Assembly (NCBI RefSeq): GCF_001039355.2 | Contig: NW_019775580.1 | Span: forward strand, 102,060-166,059 | DNA from: Lingula anatina | Taxonomy: Eukaryota > Brachiopoda > Lingulata > Lingulida > Lingulidae | DNA length: 64,000 bases | Direction of reading: 5' to 3' | Shown here: positions 1 through 11,024 of the stretch, one piece after another | Layout of the letters: every line of letters starts with the position of its first letter | How positions within the stretch are numbered: position 1 is the first letter of the stretch | The notes under the pieces: generated by a model | Database searches by the model: none | What the model was told of the DNA's origin: nothing | What the model saw: only the letters and a program-made list of their open reading frames with translations | Translations under genes and position numbers: made by a program

Positions 1-1032
1 GGTGTTGCTATGGATAATAATCGGCATGTCGACTTTGTCGAGTTATATTTCCTTCATTTCCTTGATTCTGGGTAAATCGCACACTTACAGACGCGTGATA
101 AACTCTGCTACCATGTCTTTATTTTTCAGAAGCACCTACAGAGGTAATTAAATGCAATTCTTCAATTTCCGCGCTGGTTGCGAAATTTACAAAATTTCAA
201 CCGCGACGTCATCTCAGCGCACGCTCTCCGTTCTGAATATCTTCCTATGCGCAGCCAGTTGCCATATGAATGATTTAAAGGTTTAACTAGTATAAAATGC
301 CAAAATCAACAATGAAAATAAGTTATATCCGATTTTGGTAAGTTATCATTTTGCCAAAAAATTTAAATTGATATTGATCATCATAAAAACTAGGTAATAC
401 AAAACCAATGGGGTTTTTGGAGAGACATCCATAACGTAATGGCAGTTTTTTAGGAATTTTCCATTTTTTGAAGAAAAAATTAAATAAATACTACTTTTGT
501 TCACTTTTGTTTGACTGTCTTTAACCATTCTAAAGTTATTGCATATCTTCATATTTTCTATTAATATATACTTATAAACATAATTTCAATGCCATCTGTT
601 AGTGACAAATGTCACAAACATGCAACAAGACGTCAAAATTTCTGATATATTGAGTTTCCTTCTTGAAGTTCGTTGTTTTGATGTCCATGGGTATATATGA
701 ATATGAAGATTTTTATGATTTTTTTTTCATTTTTGCACCCAATATTTTACCACCAAACTTTCAAATATTTCCAATATACTCTTCATAAAGTATACTTAAG
801 GGAAAGATGTTAAAATGATCACCAAACATCAAATAAATAGCTTTTTCAAATATCAAATAAATAGCTTTTTCATAGAGGAGTCATTGGGTGGTAAAATACA
901 CTTTAATTTTATATTTTCTATTTGCTCTTTAAAATTCGTACTTGCAAAGTAACCCAAGTGCCAATGTATCCTCCATTATGCATACTACAATATAAAAGCC
1001 ATATACTCAAATAACATAAGATTTATAAAGTT
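1..1032. other. AT-rich non-coding stretch
   Basis: No exon with plausible splice sites and recognisable protein content is visible. The stretch is AT-rich; the only structure I see is the dispersed repeat at about 70-210 and a short duplicated phrase (caaataaatagctttttca) near 830-870. It is downstream of the visible part of the astacin gene, so it may be intron or intergenic. Confidence 0.5.
70..210. repeat. Dispersed repeat, second copy at 21815-21950
   Basis: About 140 bp beginning at gtaaatcgcacac and ending at ccgcgacgtc is closely matched at about 21815-21950 in the same orientation. Shared blocks include acgcgt, aactctgct, tttatttttca, aagcac, aatttccgc and gaccgcgacgtc. The divergence and 21 kb spacing indicate an old interspersed element; no terminal repeats or coding capacity are visible, so its class is unknown. 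Confidence 0.6.
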
Positions 1033-1036
1033 TTGT

Positions 1037-1067
<31 letters not shown>

Positions 1068-1094
1068 GGGGGGGGTTTTATTTTGGGGGGGGGG
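1033..1094. repeat. TG microsatellite running into poly-G beside a gap
   Basis: A short (TG)n tract is followed by long G homopolymers interrupted by ttttatttt, then by the gap. Homopolymer runs of this kind often stop sequencing or assembly, which probably explains the gap. Confidence 0.85.
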
Positions 1095-1306
1095 NNNNNN
1101 NNNNNNNNNNNNNNNNNNNNNNNNNNNNNNNNNNNNNNNNNNNNNNNNNNNNNNNNNNNNNNNNNNNNNNNNNNNNNNNNNNNNNNNNNNNNNNNNNNNN
1201 NNNNNNNNNNNNNNNNNNNNNNNNNNNNNNNNNNNNNNNNNNNNNNNNNNNNNNNNNNNNNNNNNNNNNNNNNNNNNNNNNNNNNNNNNNNNNNNNNNNN
1301 NNNNNN
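1095..1306. other. Assembly gap (212 N)
   Basis: Unbroken run of N. Open frames crossing it have no meaning. Confidence 0.99.
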
Positions 1307-1324
1307 GAGAGTTTAAATTTCGTG

Positions 1325-1425
1325 GGGGGAGTCACATTTTTATAATGAAAATTTGACTGGGGAGTCACATTTTGATGATGAAAATCTGACTGGGGAGTCA
1401 CCTTTTAGGGGAGTCAGATTTTCAT
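1325..1425. repeat. 33 bp minisatellite, about three units
   Basis: Units beginning ggggagtcac start near 1326, 1359 and 1392 and continue into ggggagtcagattttcatgg at 1408. The last phrase, with the flank catggtacaccggaa, recurs near 1666-1690, so part of the array border has been copied about 250 bp away. Confidence 0.75.
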
Positions 1426-1948
1426 GGTACACCGGAAAATAGGCCCTAAAATGGAAGCAGGATCAAGCAGAGTTTCTAGCAATAATATTGCTATATTATA
1501 ATATGAAACAAAGAAGCTCGTGACTTACGCATTGAAAACAGGAAGTTAAATATCCTTGACAAGCGAAAGGAAAAGGGTGGGCTCTTTACTTCTGAGGAGG
1601 AAGTTGATTATTACTTGAAGACAACAAAAAATAGTAGTAAGGAAAAGACACAAAGGAAGAGGGAGACAGATTTTCATGGTACACCGGAACATACGTAACC
1701 ACACGTTTCCGGAACATACATGTACATGTAAGTACCATATAGGGCGCCTTGCGTAATGTAAATACATGGTAAAAATAAAAATGTTAATTTAAATTGAAGC
1801 AGTCGTGGATCTTTGTTCTATACACATATATGTTTTAAAAAATTGAATACAATTTTGAATTCATTAAATTTTATTTTTGGACTCTTCAGCATGTGAAGTG
1901 CACCTCTTTATTGGGTTTGGGTGTAATATAGAACGTTTATACCAGAGA

Positions 1949-2112
1949 GGCCCGTAGCCGGGGGGGGGGGGGGGTCGAAAGAACCGCCCCTTTTGCTGGG
2001 AAAAGGTCCATTCTGACCAAAATTAGATCTAGGTACATGAAGTTTTTATGGGAAAAGGTCCACTTCTTCAGAAAAAGACCCCCCCCCCTTTTGAAATTGC
2101 TGGCTACGGGCC
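1949..2112. mobile_element. Short non-autonomous DNA element with GGCCCGTAGCC ends
   Basis: The segment starts GGCCCGTAGCC and ends GGCTACGGGCC, a perfect 11 bp terminal inverted repeat. The interior has poly-G and poly-C tracts and two copies of gggaaaaggtcca, with no coding capacity. Size (164 bp) and structure fit a MITE, possibly of hAT type. The target duplication is not clear (gaga-like bases on both sides). Confidence 0.65.
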
Positions 2113-2289
2113 GGCGAGAAATCACCGTGGTGGCCACATAGGCCTATAAAGGCAAGCAAACATGGAAGTCGACTGGCTAACCGACAGACATGCGAGGCGA
2201 AGAGTGGCCAAATTTTTTAAATATACTGAAACATATAAATATACCTTAATATATTACCTTAATATATTAATATATTTTATTTCTTTTAC

Positions 2290-2571
2290 CTGCCATGATG
2301 TTCCCAGTGAGAATATTCACGTAGTTATCCCTATCTGGTCTTGACTGCTCGTGAAAGAAACCAAGGGCATGCATCATTTCGTGTATGGTCACAGAGGCGT
2401 CACCCTGGAAGCACCCTGGCGTCAATGTCAACAATTGCTCACCACCTTTTCTGCCAGCAAAGCTTTGGCAGCTAAAGACACAATACAATTTATAAATACA
2501 GCGAGATATCTAGTTTTGAATATATTGTGCCGATCGATGTTCAACAATCTGTAAACGCCTGCGTTTTGGAA

Positions 2572-2609
<38 letters not shown>

Positions 2610-4110
2610 CTTACACAGTGCCCGTCCTCATTGCTGGTAGTGCGGCTGAAAATCTTACATAATCTGGCTCCATTGTTCTAGGTATCCATCTTACACAAGT
2701 CTTTGTATTATACTCTTGAATGGCTTCATTTATTCTGTTTCTTCCCTCGGCAGCTTCAATGAAAAATACATTCTAAAACATTGAAATTTTTTTTTAAAAT
2801 CTCCGTTACAGATTTAGATCACAGAAACAGAACACAAAAATCAAAAACACGGTGAATGGTAACATGAACACGAACCAAAACATATGTCAGTTCGATACAA
2901 TCCTTAACACGGAATGTAGTTCTAAAATGTAAACACGCGAAACTTACGAACATCCGCGTCTATGATGTAAGGCACCATTAAGTTAGCCCATCGCCGAGCC
3001 GGGTCAGTGGCCGATCTTGGTCCCTTAAAAACGAAATGCATGTGTGATATATTTTCAATCATTTTCAAGCTTGTCTGGTTGGTTAAGTTTAAACCACTTG
3101 TGATCATAAAAACTGCGTAATATTGGTCCTTTAATTCTTTTACTTTGGTTGAAATGAATACTAACTAAGCCAATTATGCCTAAACAGAGATGCTTTAGTC
3201 AAAAATGAACTCTACCTTTTTCTTGTGGCACTTTTATTAATTTTATGCTTTGTAAATATTTCGAAATATGTGATATTCCATACTCATATTTATTGATAAA
3301 ACTTAGGAAACTTGTTCTGAAAAGAATCGTTATACTCATTTCTTTATCAGCAATCTACTTGAATTGTTGCTTTATTAAAACGTAGTTCCATTACCTGGAA
3401 TATCGTGTCGTTGTTGTAGACTGAAAGAAATTATCATAACATTTATATAATCATCTTCCCGTACGTAATTGTTCCTCATACTGACGTAACTCCTGCGTCA
3501 TCAATAACGCTAATCTCTACCTGATCTTTGGGAATTAAAAAGCTTCTGGCACTGTCATTCACGTATTTCTTATTTCCTGAGCGAGCTACATTAGTGCGCC
3601 CATTAAATACAGAATGCGTGAATAAGAATGCCATATGCCATGATATTAGTTTATCTGATCTGTAAGGAGCTTTCGAATACAACGGAGATTTTCAGTTTAT
3701 CAACGTACCACTAGGTTCTCCAGCGTCCAAGATAAGGGGAGCGGGTCTGAATATTGGCCATATTTTATATACCTCTGGCTTGCGAAGAATGAATTAAATA
3801 CTCATCTTCAAATTCATTGTGCGCGAAAGAGACAAGCGCATATATATATGATAGAGAATAAATTTTAATAAAAGCTACTATTTACTTCAAGCTGATATCA
3901 AGTTAAACTTACGGAAATTTAATGAATTTGTTTTTGTCAAAAAAAAAGTTTTCCAGTGAAAATTTACGTCAATTTGCTTAAAAAACATTCGTTACACATA
4001 ACTTCGTCATAATTACTGTGAACTCACCACTGTATCTTTCAGCGAGTTTAATTCTTTCCTCTTGTTCCTTTAATGTGTACCCTTTCAAGAGAAAAAAAGT
4101 GAATTCTAAG

Positions 4111-4147
<37 letters not shown>

Positions 4148-6714
4148 TAATTGCTGGTTATCGTTGAGGTTTGGATTAGATATAAACGAAACCCATTATT
4201 CTGTAAAAAATGAAACATTGTTTCAAAGTAAAATCTGGGTCGCCTGGACAGAATCTGCATGAGAGAATTACTATCCCGATTCCAAACCACACCTAACTAT
4301 TACAACATTTATAGAACCACTGAAACACCTCCACGGTGCTCCTTTAACATGAAAAAGATTAACTAATGTTTGCTGAGCAAAACCATACAATCCATTTTCA
4401 CAATATGTGAGTTTTTCTCATTTGGTTGAAGGAACACGAGCTTAATAGCGTGCAGAAGCACGATGTGTGGTAGGCCTGTTTTTTGTGACAATTGAAATGC
4501 CAATAATTACAACCATTTTATAAGGAATTATTTGCAACTAGTAGGCTCATACTTTTTATGAATGAATCCACTTAATACAATAAGTCAAATACCAGATAAA
4601 ATAACATACTATATACACATTTTAGTCACATTTTCCACCCCCCCCCAAAAAAAAATTATTTAATTTAATAAAAATAAAATAATGAAAGCACTAAAAATAG
4701 AAAAAATATCGGACCCATTCCCCAGTCCCCAATAAGAAATAAAAAATACCCACCATGGGTGTATATGACATACTTCAAAATGCATCTCTTTGGATCGCGA
4801 AGTTGGTGAAAATTAAAATAAAATTGTTTTGTTTTGTTTTGTTTTGAAAAGACAACTTTCTCATGTTGTTGACAGCCATTTGTGAAACTATCAAACATGA
4901 TAAAATAACTCCGAAAGGTAAAGGGAAGCAGATTGACATGCTTCTACTGCACAAATTAACTGATAATGTCCCATGACCCCATGTTGTAGGTCTACTGCAC
5001 GAGAGTGAATACATCGCAAAGAGCATTGGATGCCCCATTATACATAAAAGAACTGATTGCATATGGTATCAAATTCATTCATGGGGATCCAAACAATTAT
5101 AAACCTTGTAATTTGAATAAAGCTCAAAAAGGAAACACATGAAAAAGTCGAGAAAACTTTGTTGTCCATGATGCTGTTCATAATGCTCAACGAAGAGGCG
5201 TGCCAGACAATTAGGCTGATTACACTGACTGCACCTCAGCGAGAATCCACGCTGAGATAGATCGATCCTGCTAGTACGATAAGGTAATGGGAATGCAGTC
5301 TTAGTAAGTAATTCATATTATGAAATAGATGGAAGAGTATGTCTGTAGTATTAGGTAATTTGAAACAGGGTTAAAGGTCAGGAAATATTTTATCAAAGGT
5401 GATTAGTTAAAAAAACATCAATAAATACAATGGGAACCCCGGAAGTTTTATTTTCCGGTAAGTATGCGACAGGCATATTACACCTAGGCATGTACCCTTA
5501 ATTAAGGTCGCACATTTATGATTTTGTAACTATCTGGGAATTAAAAGTATACTAACGATTCGGAAAAAATGGGGAAAATCAGAGTTGTATATATTTAGGC
5601 GTAAGACAAAATCGCAATTGGATTGTTTTTGAAGGGCAAATTTCCATTGTGTTTGGGTAAGCTCTTCCGCTGAACAGGGAAGATTCGCCAAGATGTGAAG
5701 AGACCTACAAATATGTATCTTTAATTTTTTAATATGTTGATTTTTCAGGATTAATGGTAAAGAAAGATCATACGCAAATTACCTACGTTGAAACACTTGT
5801 CAGCACCGCTAACAAATGCCTTATAATCCATAATGGAAATTATAATCGCATATATTAAACTAGTGGAGGATAGCGACCTTTCTCATAACTGAATGCTGAA
5901 TTTTATGCTCGTCGTTAAATGAACCTAACCCAAATCAAACTTGGTTTGCCTGCCTTAGAAGTGATTATAAAAAATTAGCTAAGAGACGATCGTCCCGGTT
6001 AGGTTAATGGCCGGATATCCAGTCCCGCCTCGAGCATCGAGTGTACGTCGTTGTGTTGTCAGCTATCCCCTACCCTGAGTGTCAGAGCAACGTAAAAGCT
6101 AGCTTGTTAAACATATACCTTGTGATGGAGTCGCTTTTACTAGTATTGTTGATATGGGTTATATATGAAATCATGATCGAGCTTGCAATACCGGAATCTA
6201 GAACCTAGGGTACTATCCCCCTGGTGTATTTTACATATGAAGAAATTAATATGCTTTTAAGCCAGTTTCTTTGAGCATTTGAGTGTTCATTTCCGGGGCT
6301 GGATCGCCGATTTTTTTTCAAAGATGGAGGGGGGTAGGGGGGGTCAAACTGAGAGGCGAGCGAATAAGATAACATAACTATTAAAAATCTGTGTTGACGG
6401 TAAATTAATCCAAAGTTCAGCTGCAGTGTAAGTTTGAAATATGAAATTCGTTTTAAGGACCAAAGTTGCAAATTTACAAAATGCAGATGAATCGCTACGA
6501 GACTTCGATATCAGGAGCCTCCAAAATAATACACAATATTAAAGTATAAGCCGATACAATAATTTTGTAACAGACTATTAGTGGTTCCTGTGGTCAGAGA
6601 GTTATTAAACACTTTTGTTTCATAGCACTTACCTTCCACTGGCCCAGCGATCTGAATCCAAGTCAGTAGTGCAAGCAACGTCAACAAACGGACAGAATTC
6701 TTTAAAATGACCAT
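2290..6714 (-). CDS. Astacin-family zinc metalloprotease, partial (8 exons, 3' end outside window)
   Basis: Astacins are secreted or membrane-bound zinc endopeptidases made as pro-enzymes. The catalytic exon 2290-2471 encodes the zinc motif HEMMHALGFFHE followed by QSRPDRDNYV, diagnostic of the family. Exon 2615-2753 carries the preceding INEAI...TCVRWIPR region and 2948-3023 the start of the mature enzyme (RRWANLMVPYII). Reading upstream, exons 3395-3420, 3521-3551, 3709-3746 and 4029-4082 form a propeptide, and 6633-6714 gives the signal peptide. All eight exons join in phase without a stop, with GT/AG borders. I saw no exon with the conserved Met-turn; it must lie below position 1 or in the 1095-1306 gap. 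The last three exons are secure; the small propeptide exons are inferred from phase and splice sites alone. The domain architecture after the catalytic region is unknown. Confidence 0.8.
2578..2609. repeat. TG/GA microsatellite
   Basis: A (TG)n stretch passes into (GA)n immediately next to the donor side of astacin exon 2615-2753. Confidence 0.85.
4112..4147. repeat. ATT trinucleotide microsatellite
   Basis: A run of about twelve ATT units in the large first intron of the astacin-like gene. Confidence 0.9.
4440..6620. other. First intron of astacin-like gene, diverged copy of the 11-18 kb modules
   Basis: This long intron contains blocks that recur, more similar to each other, in the modules at 11025-13994 and 15642-18623. 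Examples are gcgtgcagaagcacgatgtg near 4450, the block near 5640-5830, and the phrase cagtcccgcctcgagcatcga near 6022. A conserved block at 5783-5808 is bounded by AG and GT and resembles a mini-exon, but read from exon 1 it ends in TAG, so I do not call it coding. No other gene is visible here. Confidence 0.6.
6633..6714 (-). CDS. Signal-peptide first exon of the astacin-like gene
   Basis: The 82 nt coding exon opens with an ATG at 6714 and encodes a hydrophobic leader (LLTLLALLTWIQIAGPVE) typical of a secretory signal peptide, then a GTAAGT donor. It ends in phase 1 and joins in frame to exon 4029-4082. The lower-case context gtaaccATGG is a good start site. Two nearly identical copies of this exon sit at 13117-13198 and 17731-17812. 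Linkage of this exon to the protease exons is inferred from phase, strand and order; a transcript would settle it. Confidence 0.65.
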
Positions 6715-7132
6715 GGTTACTGTGACGACGTTATTGGCTTGTCTTCTCGGTGTTACGCGAGGTAGCACGACTCAGTTATTGACTTTCTTATAATTTATTA
6801 ACTACTTTCCAGTTGTGCCGCTTCCTTCATTCCTATTTCTGCCTCATGCCATCTCCAGCGGCCTTCTCCCCTGTTCACATTATGCGCAGTTGTATAAATA
6901 TCAAAAAAGCATGTCAATCAACTAAAGTTACTTTACTAAACACTCCCCGCTCTTATTCACTGCATTCAGTTGATGTTAATCTAGTGCTATTTTACGTAGC
7001 GTCGGTAGCTGATGCCTCGGGGGAACATGAATTCACTAATGCACAGGGTTTATTTCCAAAAGGCGAGGTTTCTTGGTAATCAATAAAAAACACACGAGAG
7101 GCGCACGAGCTTTGGTGATGGCCAAATTACCG

Positions 7133-7135
<3 letters not shown>

Positions 7136-7169
<34 letters not shown>
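7136..7169. repeat. GA microsatellite
   Basis: Pure (GA)n about 420 bp upstream of the astacin first exon. The same position relative to the exon is occupied by GA tracts in both duplicate modules (about 13482-13515 and 18094-18146), so the tract was copied with the module. Confidence 0.9.
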
Positions 7170-7172
<3 letters not shown>

Positions 7173-7324
7173 AAAAGGGCGCACGCTAATGCGTGTGTTC
7201 GTTAGTATCTGTTGATGGCTAATTAGAAAAAATGTGCGTGGTTGAGAGACATGATATTGTACAAGCACCATAATCGGGTTCTTTTTTAAGGCCATTATTA
7301 ATTTCTCAGTGGCGGGTTCGATCA

Positions 7325-7600
7325 TTAGGGGAGACAGGGCTAGTTGGTCCAGTTATATTGTAGAGCTAACTGGGGATGATTTAGAGCAACAAAACAAGTT
7401 TTAAAGCAAGCGCCGTGAACTTAGCTACGTATGCAACGTCATTATTTTACAAATATAATGCCAGATGGCTCACAATTTGACAACAAAACGCAAAATGACG
7501 TCAGGGGGGCCAACTTGCCCCCGTGGCAGGGCTAGTTGGCGCCAGGGTCGGGGCAAGTTGGCACCCTATACTTAAATGCAGTTAGTATCCAATGAAAACG
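7325..7600. repeat. Region with repeated gggctagttgg / gggcaagttgg phrases
   Basis: The phrases gggctagttgg, gccaacttgcccc, gggctagttggcgcc and ggggcaagttggcacc alternate over about 230 bp. The related phrase gggggcaactagcccagg occurs at 11020, at the edge of the first duplicate module. It looks like a small interspersed repeat; its class is not determined and no coding capacity is seen. Confidence 0.45.
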
Positions 7601-7629
7601 CTATGAATTAGTCATGCCAAATGCCCTTT

Positions 7630-8403
7630 CAATCCATAAATTTAAAGACCGCTACATCTGGGATACAGAGTGAGCTGAAAATTTTTTAAAAGCTCTTGAA
7701 ACTGAGGAAAGTCTAAAATCAATCAGTCAAGCACAGACTATACACTTCCCAGTCTCTAAAGATGAAATCAAAAATGCCTGCGATAAACTCACAGATATCA
7801 TTGAAAAAGCTGCAGACATGTCTCTTCGTAAAAGAAAAACTGCTACAAACACAAAAACAAAACAGAAACCAAAAAGAATGAAAAAAAAACAACCATGGTT
7901 CGACAACACTTGTTCTGAAATTAGGAGGAACATCAAACATCTTGGAAAACTATTACAAAATAATCCGCATAACAACTATATCTCAAAAACCTTCCACGTA
8001 ACTACAAAGAAATACAAACAACTGTTAAAGCAAAAAAAGGAAATACAAAGATGAACTATTAACAAAACTGCTGAATTATGAAAAAACAACCCAAAAGAGT
8101 TTGGGCAAACGCTAAAAACTCAGAGGAGAGGACAAAAGTAACATAATCAGTCCATATACCTGGCAACAACATTTTCACCAACTCTGTGGAATTCCCCCTA
8201 CTTAATAATCAACTAATAAATTGTGAAATGAAAAGATACGAGGAAATGTAAGGAGACATTGTCCTTAACAGTCCAATAACAATTGGAGAAGTAAAGAACA
8301 CTATCAAAAAAATTGAAAAATGGCGAGGCACCCGGTGAAGACTCTATTAGAAATAAAATGTTAAAAACAGGAGTAAGTTACCTAGTAGGACTATTAACAA
8401 AAT
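7630..8403 (+). pseudogene. Non-LTR retrotransposon ORF2 fragment
   Basis: Conceptual translation, with frame changes and stops, gives the linker between endonuclease and reverse transcriptase of a LINE: DRYIWDTE, FPVSKDEI, KQPWFDNTCSEIRRNIKHLG, and then the start of the reverse transcriptase, KKLKNGEAPGEDSIRN. Phrases of the type PWFD.C.E.RR and KNGKAPG.D are characteristic of LINE ORF2 proteins. The fragment stops abruptly at about 8403, where a PIF/Harbinger-type end begins (gcc ccgtatgcac). Stops and at least one frameshift show it is dead. I cannot assign a clade with confidence. Confidence 0.75.
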
Positions 8404-8406
8404 TCA

Positions 8407-8880
8407 GGCCCCGTATGCACAAAACATCTTAAGTGTATTTTTTTAAAGAATTTCGCTAAGAATTTCCTTAAGTGATCATCCTTAACATAAGTGGTATGCA
8501 CAAAGCATCTTAAGATGAGAATTTCCCCAAATATCTCCTTAACTTTAAGGTACCTCATTGGGTCTCTTAAGTGGAAATTTTGTCCTTAGATTCAGTGACT
8601 GTACAACACAGTGGCATTCATTTGTGCTAGTCAAAGCTGTGCAGCAACATTATTTCTCTATGGATCTTATTATTGCTGTTTATCGTGATGAAGTGGATGA
8701 ACTGGCAAGGGCAGTCGCAAGACCAATAATATTTCGGGACCGCGAAAGCCCTTTGGATTTTTACCCAGATCATGAGATTTACCAGCGCTTTTGTTTTGAT
8801 AGAGAGGGGATACTTTTCATTACGGATCTTCTGGCAGTTACGTTTGTAATTTGTCGTTCTGTTAAGGGATGTCTAAAGTG
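8407..8880 (+). pseudogene. PIF/Harbinger transposase N-terminal fragment with 5' end
   Basis: The segment opens with ggccccgtatgcacaaaac, followed by repeats of ttaag-containing phrases (the phrase tgcacaaa-catcttaag occurs twice, near 8417 and 8497). It then has an open frame beginning at the ATG at 8673 with FRDRESPLDFYPDHEIYQRF and FDREGILFITDLL. R.R.NPLD.Y.D.E...RFRF.R.TI.F...LL is the usual N-terminal region of HARBI1-like transposases. Reading stops at 8881 and no catalytic DDE region follows, so the copy is truncated. It is inserted in, or fused to, the LINE fragment on its left. Confidence 0.65.
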
Positions 8881-9143
8881 AAAAATTCTGAGTGGGCACT
8901 TTTTATGACATGTTGCTTATAAAATCCCCGAAAACCACCTATAACATGGAATCTCACACATCAATGCTTATACATGTACAATTAACATAGGTATTTCATA
9001 TGTGCATACTTGGGGTCAATAGTAAAATTAATAATTAAAATTAATATCAATATTATGAATTACATGCCACAATTTTTCTTCACAGATAACACTAAAATAT
9101 GTAAATCGATGACATGTAAATGGCCATAGTCATGAAATAAGTA

Positions 9144-10802
9144 CAGGGTTACTGCTTAATATGGAATATTATTTTTTGGCAAGTAAATTTTCTACAAAAT
9201 ATTTATTTTCTCTCTAACTACTTTAAATCCAAAAATGAGGCGTCACTCCATGTGTAGCCAGGTGTGTTACCTAATTACCATATAACTGTCGAAACAGTTG
9301 ATGCATGCAGTTGCATGTTCTGTGGTCAGAAATGTGAGGGGTGGTCTTTTCGGCAATTCTGCCCTTGTATAAAAACGCATGGGTTTGGCCAATCTTTGGA
9401 GTCTATTTAGAGAAGCAACAAAGATATCGCTCTGAAACTTGACAGGTATCTTGAAGAAGATATGGTTCGACAGCTAAGCAACGCAGCTTACTATGGGATT
9501 CTTGCTCTCAGAGAAAATGGCCAGAAACGGACAGCCATTGCCAGGCAATGCAACATTTATCAGGAACCGTTCGTAAAGTCCTCCAAAGAAATGCTAAAAT
9601 AGGGGCACCTACTCCTTTACCTTGACCAGGGTGTCCGCGTATCACACCAAGAAGACAGGATCTCCTTCTCCTTAGAGTGCGCCGTGCTTGTCGTACAAAG
9701 ACAACCAGTGTCTTCAGAAAAGAGTGTCAGAATGTCATTCAAACGCCCATTTCAAGATCCCTCGTGAACAACAGATCACTGCAAGTCGGTTATTTTGCAC
9801 GAAGGCCAGTAGTGAAACCACTGTTAACAGCAGGTCATATACAGCGACGTCTGCAATAGGCTGGGGACCACGTGCCTTTGCAGCCAAAACACTGGAATCA
9901 CGTCGTTTTCAGTGATAAGGCCAGATATGGAGTTTTTAGTGTTGGTGTTCGAATCCGTGTCCGCCGACGTGTACGAGAGGCATAAAACGATGATTGTGTA
10001 CTGGCTAGGGTGCAAGCAGGGGGTGTTAACGTCTCTGTTTGGGGAGCATTTTATGCCGGTGCCCAGAACCAGTTGGTTTTTCTAGGAGGCAACCTCAACC
10101 AGGGTTCCTACAGAGACATTCTACAGCAAACAATGCTTTGATTTGTAAGAGTCATCTTCAGGAACAACTTTGTGTACCAAGACGACTGCGCAACCCCACA
10201 TCGAGCTCGCAGAATCACTGTTTTTCTTCGAAACCAATGGGTTCAGCAACTGCCCTGGCCTGCAAACTCCTCTGATATGAACCCAAATGAAAGTCTGTGG
10301 GCGGAAGTAACTCACAGAATTAATAGCTATGGTCATCGGCCGGTAAATAGTGATGAACTGCGACAGGCAAATATCACTGCGTGGAATGACATCCCCATCC
10401 AAACTCTAAAAAACTTTACACAGGGTATGCAATGTAGGATGAGGGCGCTGCAAGCGGCTGCTGGAGGTCATACCTGCTATTGATTACTTTTCATGATTTA
10501 CTGTAATGAGTTCTTTGACTGTGTAACCTATCACTGTCGGGAGGCTGTCATTTTCTTTAATATCTTAGCTTAAAATTGATACTGACATCAAACTGTTGAT
10601 ATGGTTTTCTGGGGGTGTTCTTTTCTTTTGAATGACATCTTATGTCAGATTTGATATTATTGACCAAAATATCTAACAATAGAAGACTGGATATTTTTAT
10701 CACTCAATGACATACTTTTTTGATGAATCAAGCCAATTTTTTTTAAATCAGCCCTCAAAAATAACAATGATAAAAAATATTCCATATTAAGTGGTAACCC
10801 TG
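9144..10802 (+). mobile_element. Tc1/mariner DNA transposon with intact terminal repeats
   Basis: The element begins CAGGGTTACTGCTTAATATG and ends with the inverted counterpart (the reverse strand reads CAGGGTTACCACTTAATATG). The outer ~30 bp match with few differences. TA dinucleotides at 9142-9143 and 10803-10804 are the expected Tc1/mariner target duplication. At 1659 bp it has the usual size of a full-length element. The transposase inside is broken, so this is a fossil that could only have moved in trans. Confidence 0.9.
9462..10483 (+). pseudogene. Degenerate Tc1/mariner transposase
   Basis: The start is MVRQLSNAAYYGILALRENG, a helix-turn-helix-like N-terminus, then an early stop after AKS-type residues near 9600. 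Later pieces in shifted frames include HVVFSDKARYG (first catalytic aspartate), MYQDDCATPHRARR (second aspartate region, normally QQDNA.PH) and LPWPANSSDMNPNESLWAEV (third acidic residue, normally NPIE.LW). The order and spacing fit a DD34E transposase of about 340 residues. Stops and frameshifts make it non-functional. Confidence 0.85.
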
Positions 10803-11024
10803 TATATGCTGGGCTTATTTCTTTTTAGGGCCCATGAAAAAATGAAAGAATGATAACGAATGATACATTTTGGTTTAAAAAGAAACTAACAAATTTAATT
10901 TTAACTGGCATTAATTTAACAAACCGTCGACTTTGTTTGAACAATGGTCTATACCGGTAGTTCTGTTGCTCGCAAAAGATTGTGGTCTATATGAGGATCC
11001 AGATTGCCCTGACTCAAAGGGGGC

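Noticed and set aside
1033-1401. Frames crossing the first N gap (Gly-rich)
   Set aside because: They consist of microsatellite, homopolymer and N; no protein information.
2615-2753. A one-base frameshift in the astacin exon before the catalytic exon
   Set aside because: Reading KIFSRTTSNEDGHC gave an attractive motif in another frame, but the exon stays open in the frame that joins the catalytic exon (GT|C, then TGC CAA AGC), so no lesion is needed.
5783-5808. A conserved 26 nt mini-exon between AG and GT, repeated in the duplicate modules
   Set aside because: Read in phase from exon 1 it ends in TAG at the donor, while direct splicing from exon 1 to 4029-4082 gives an open frame.
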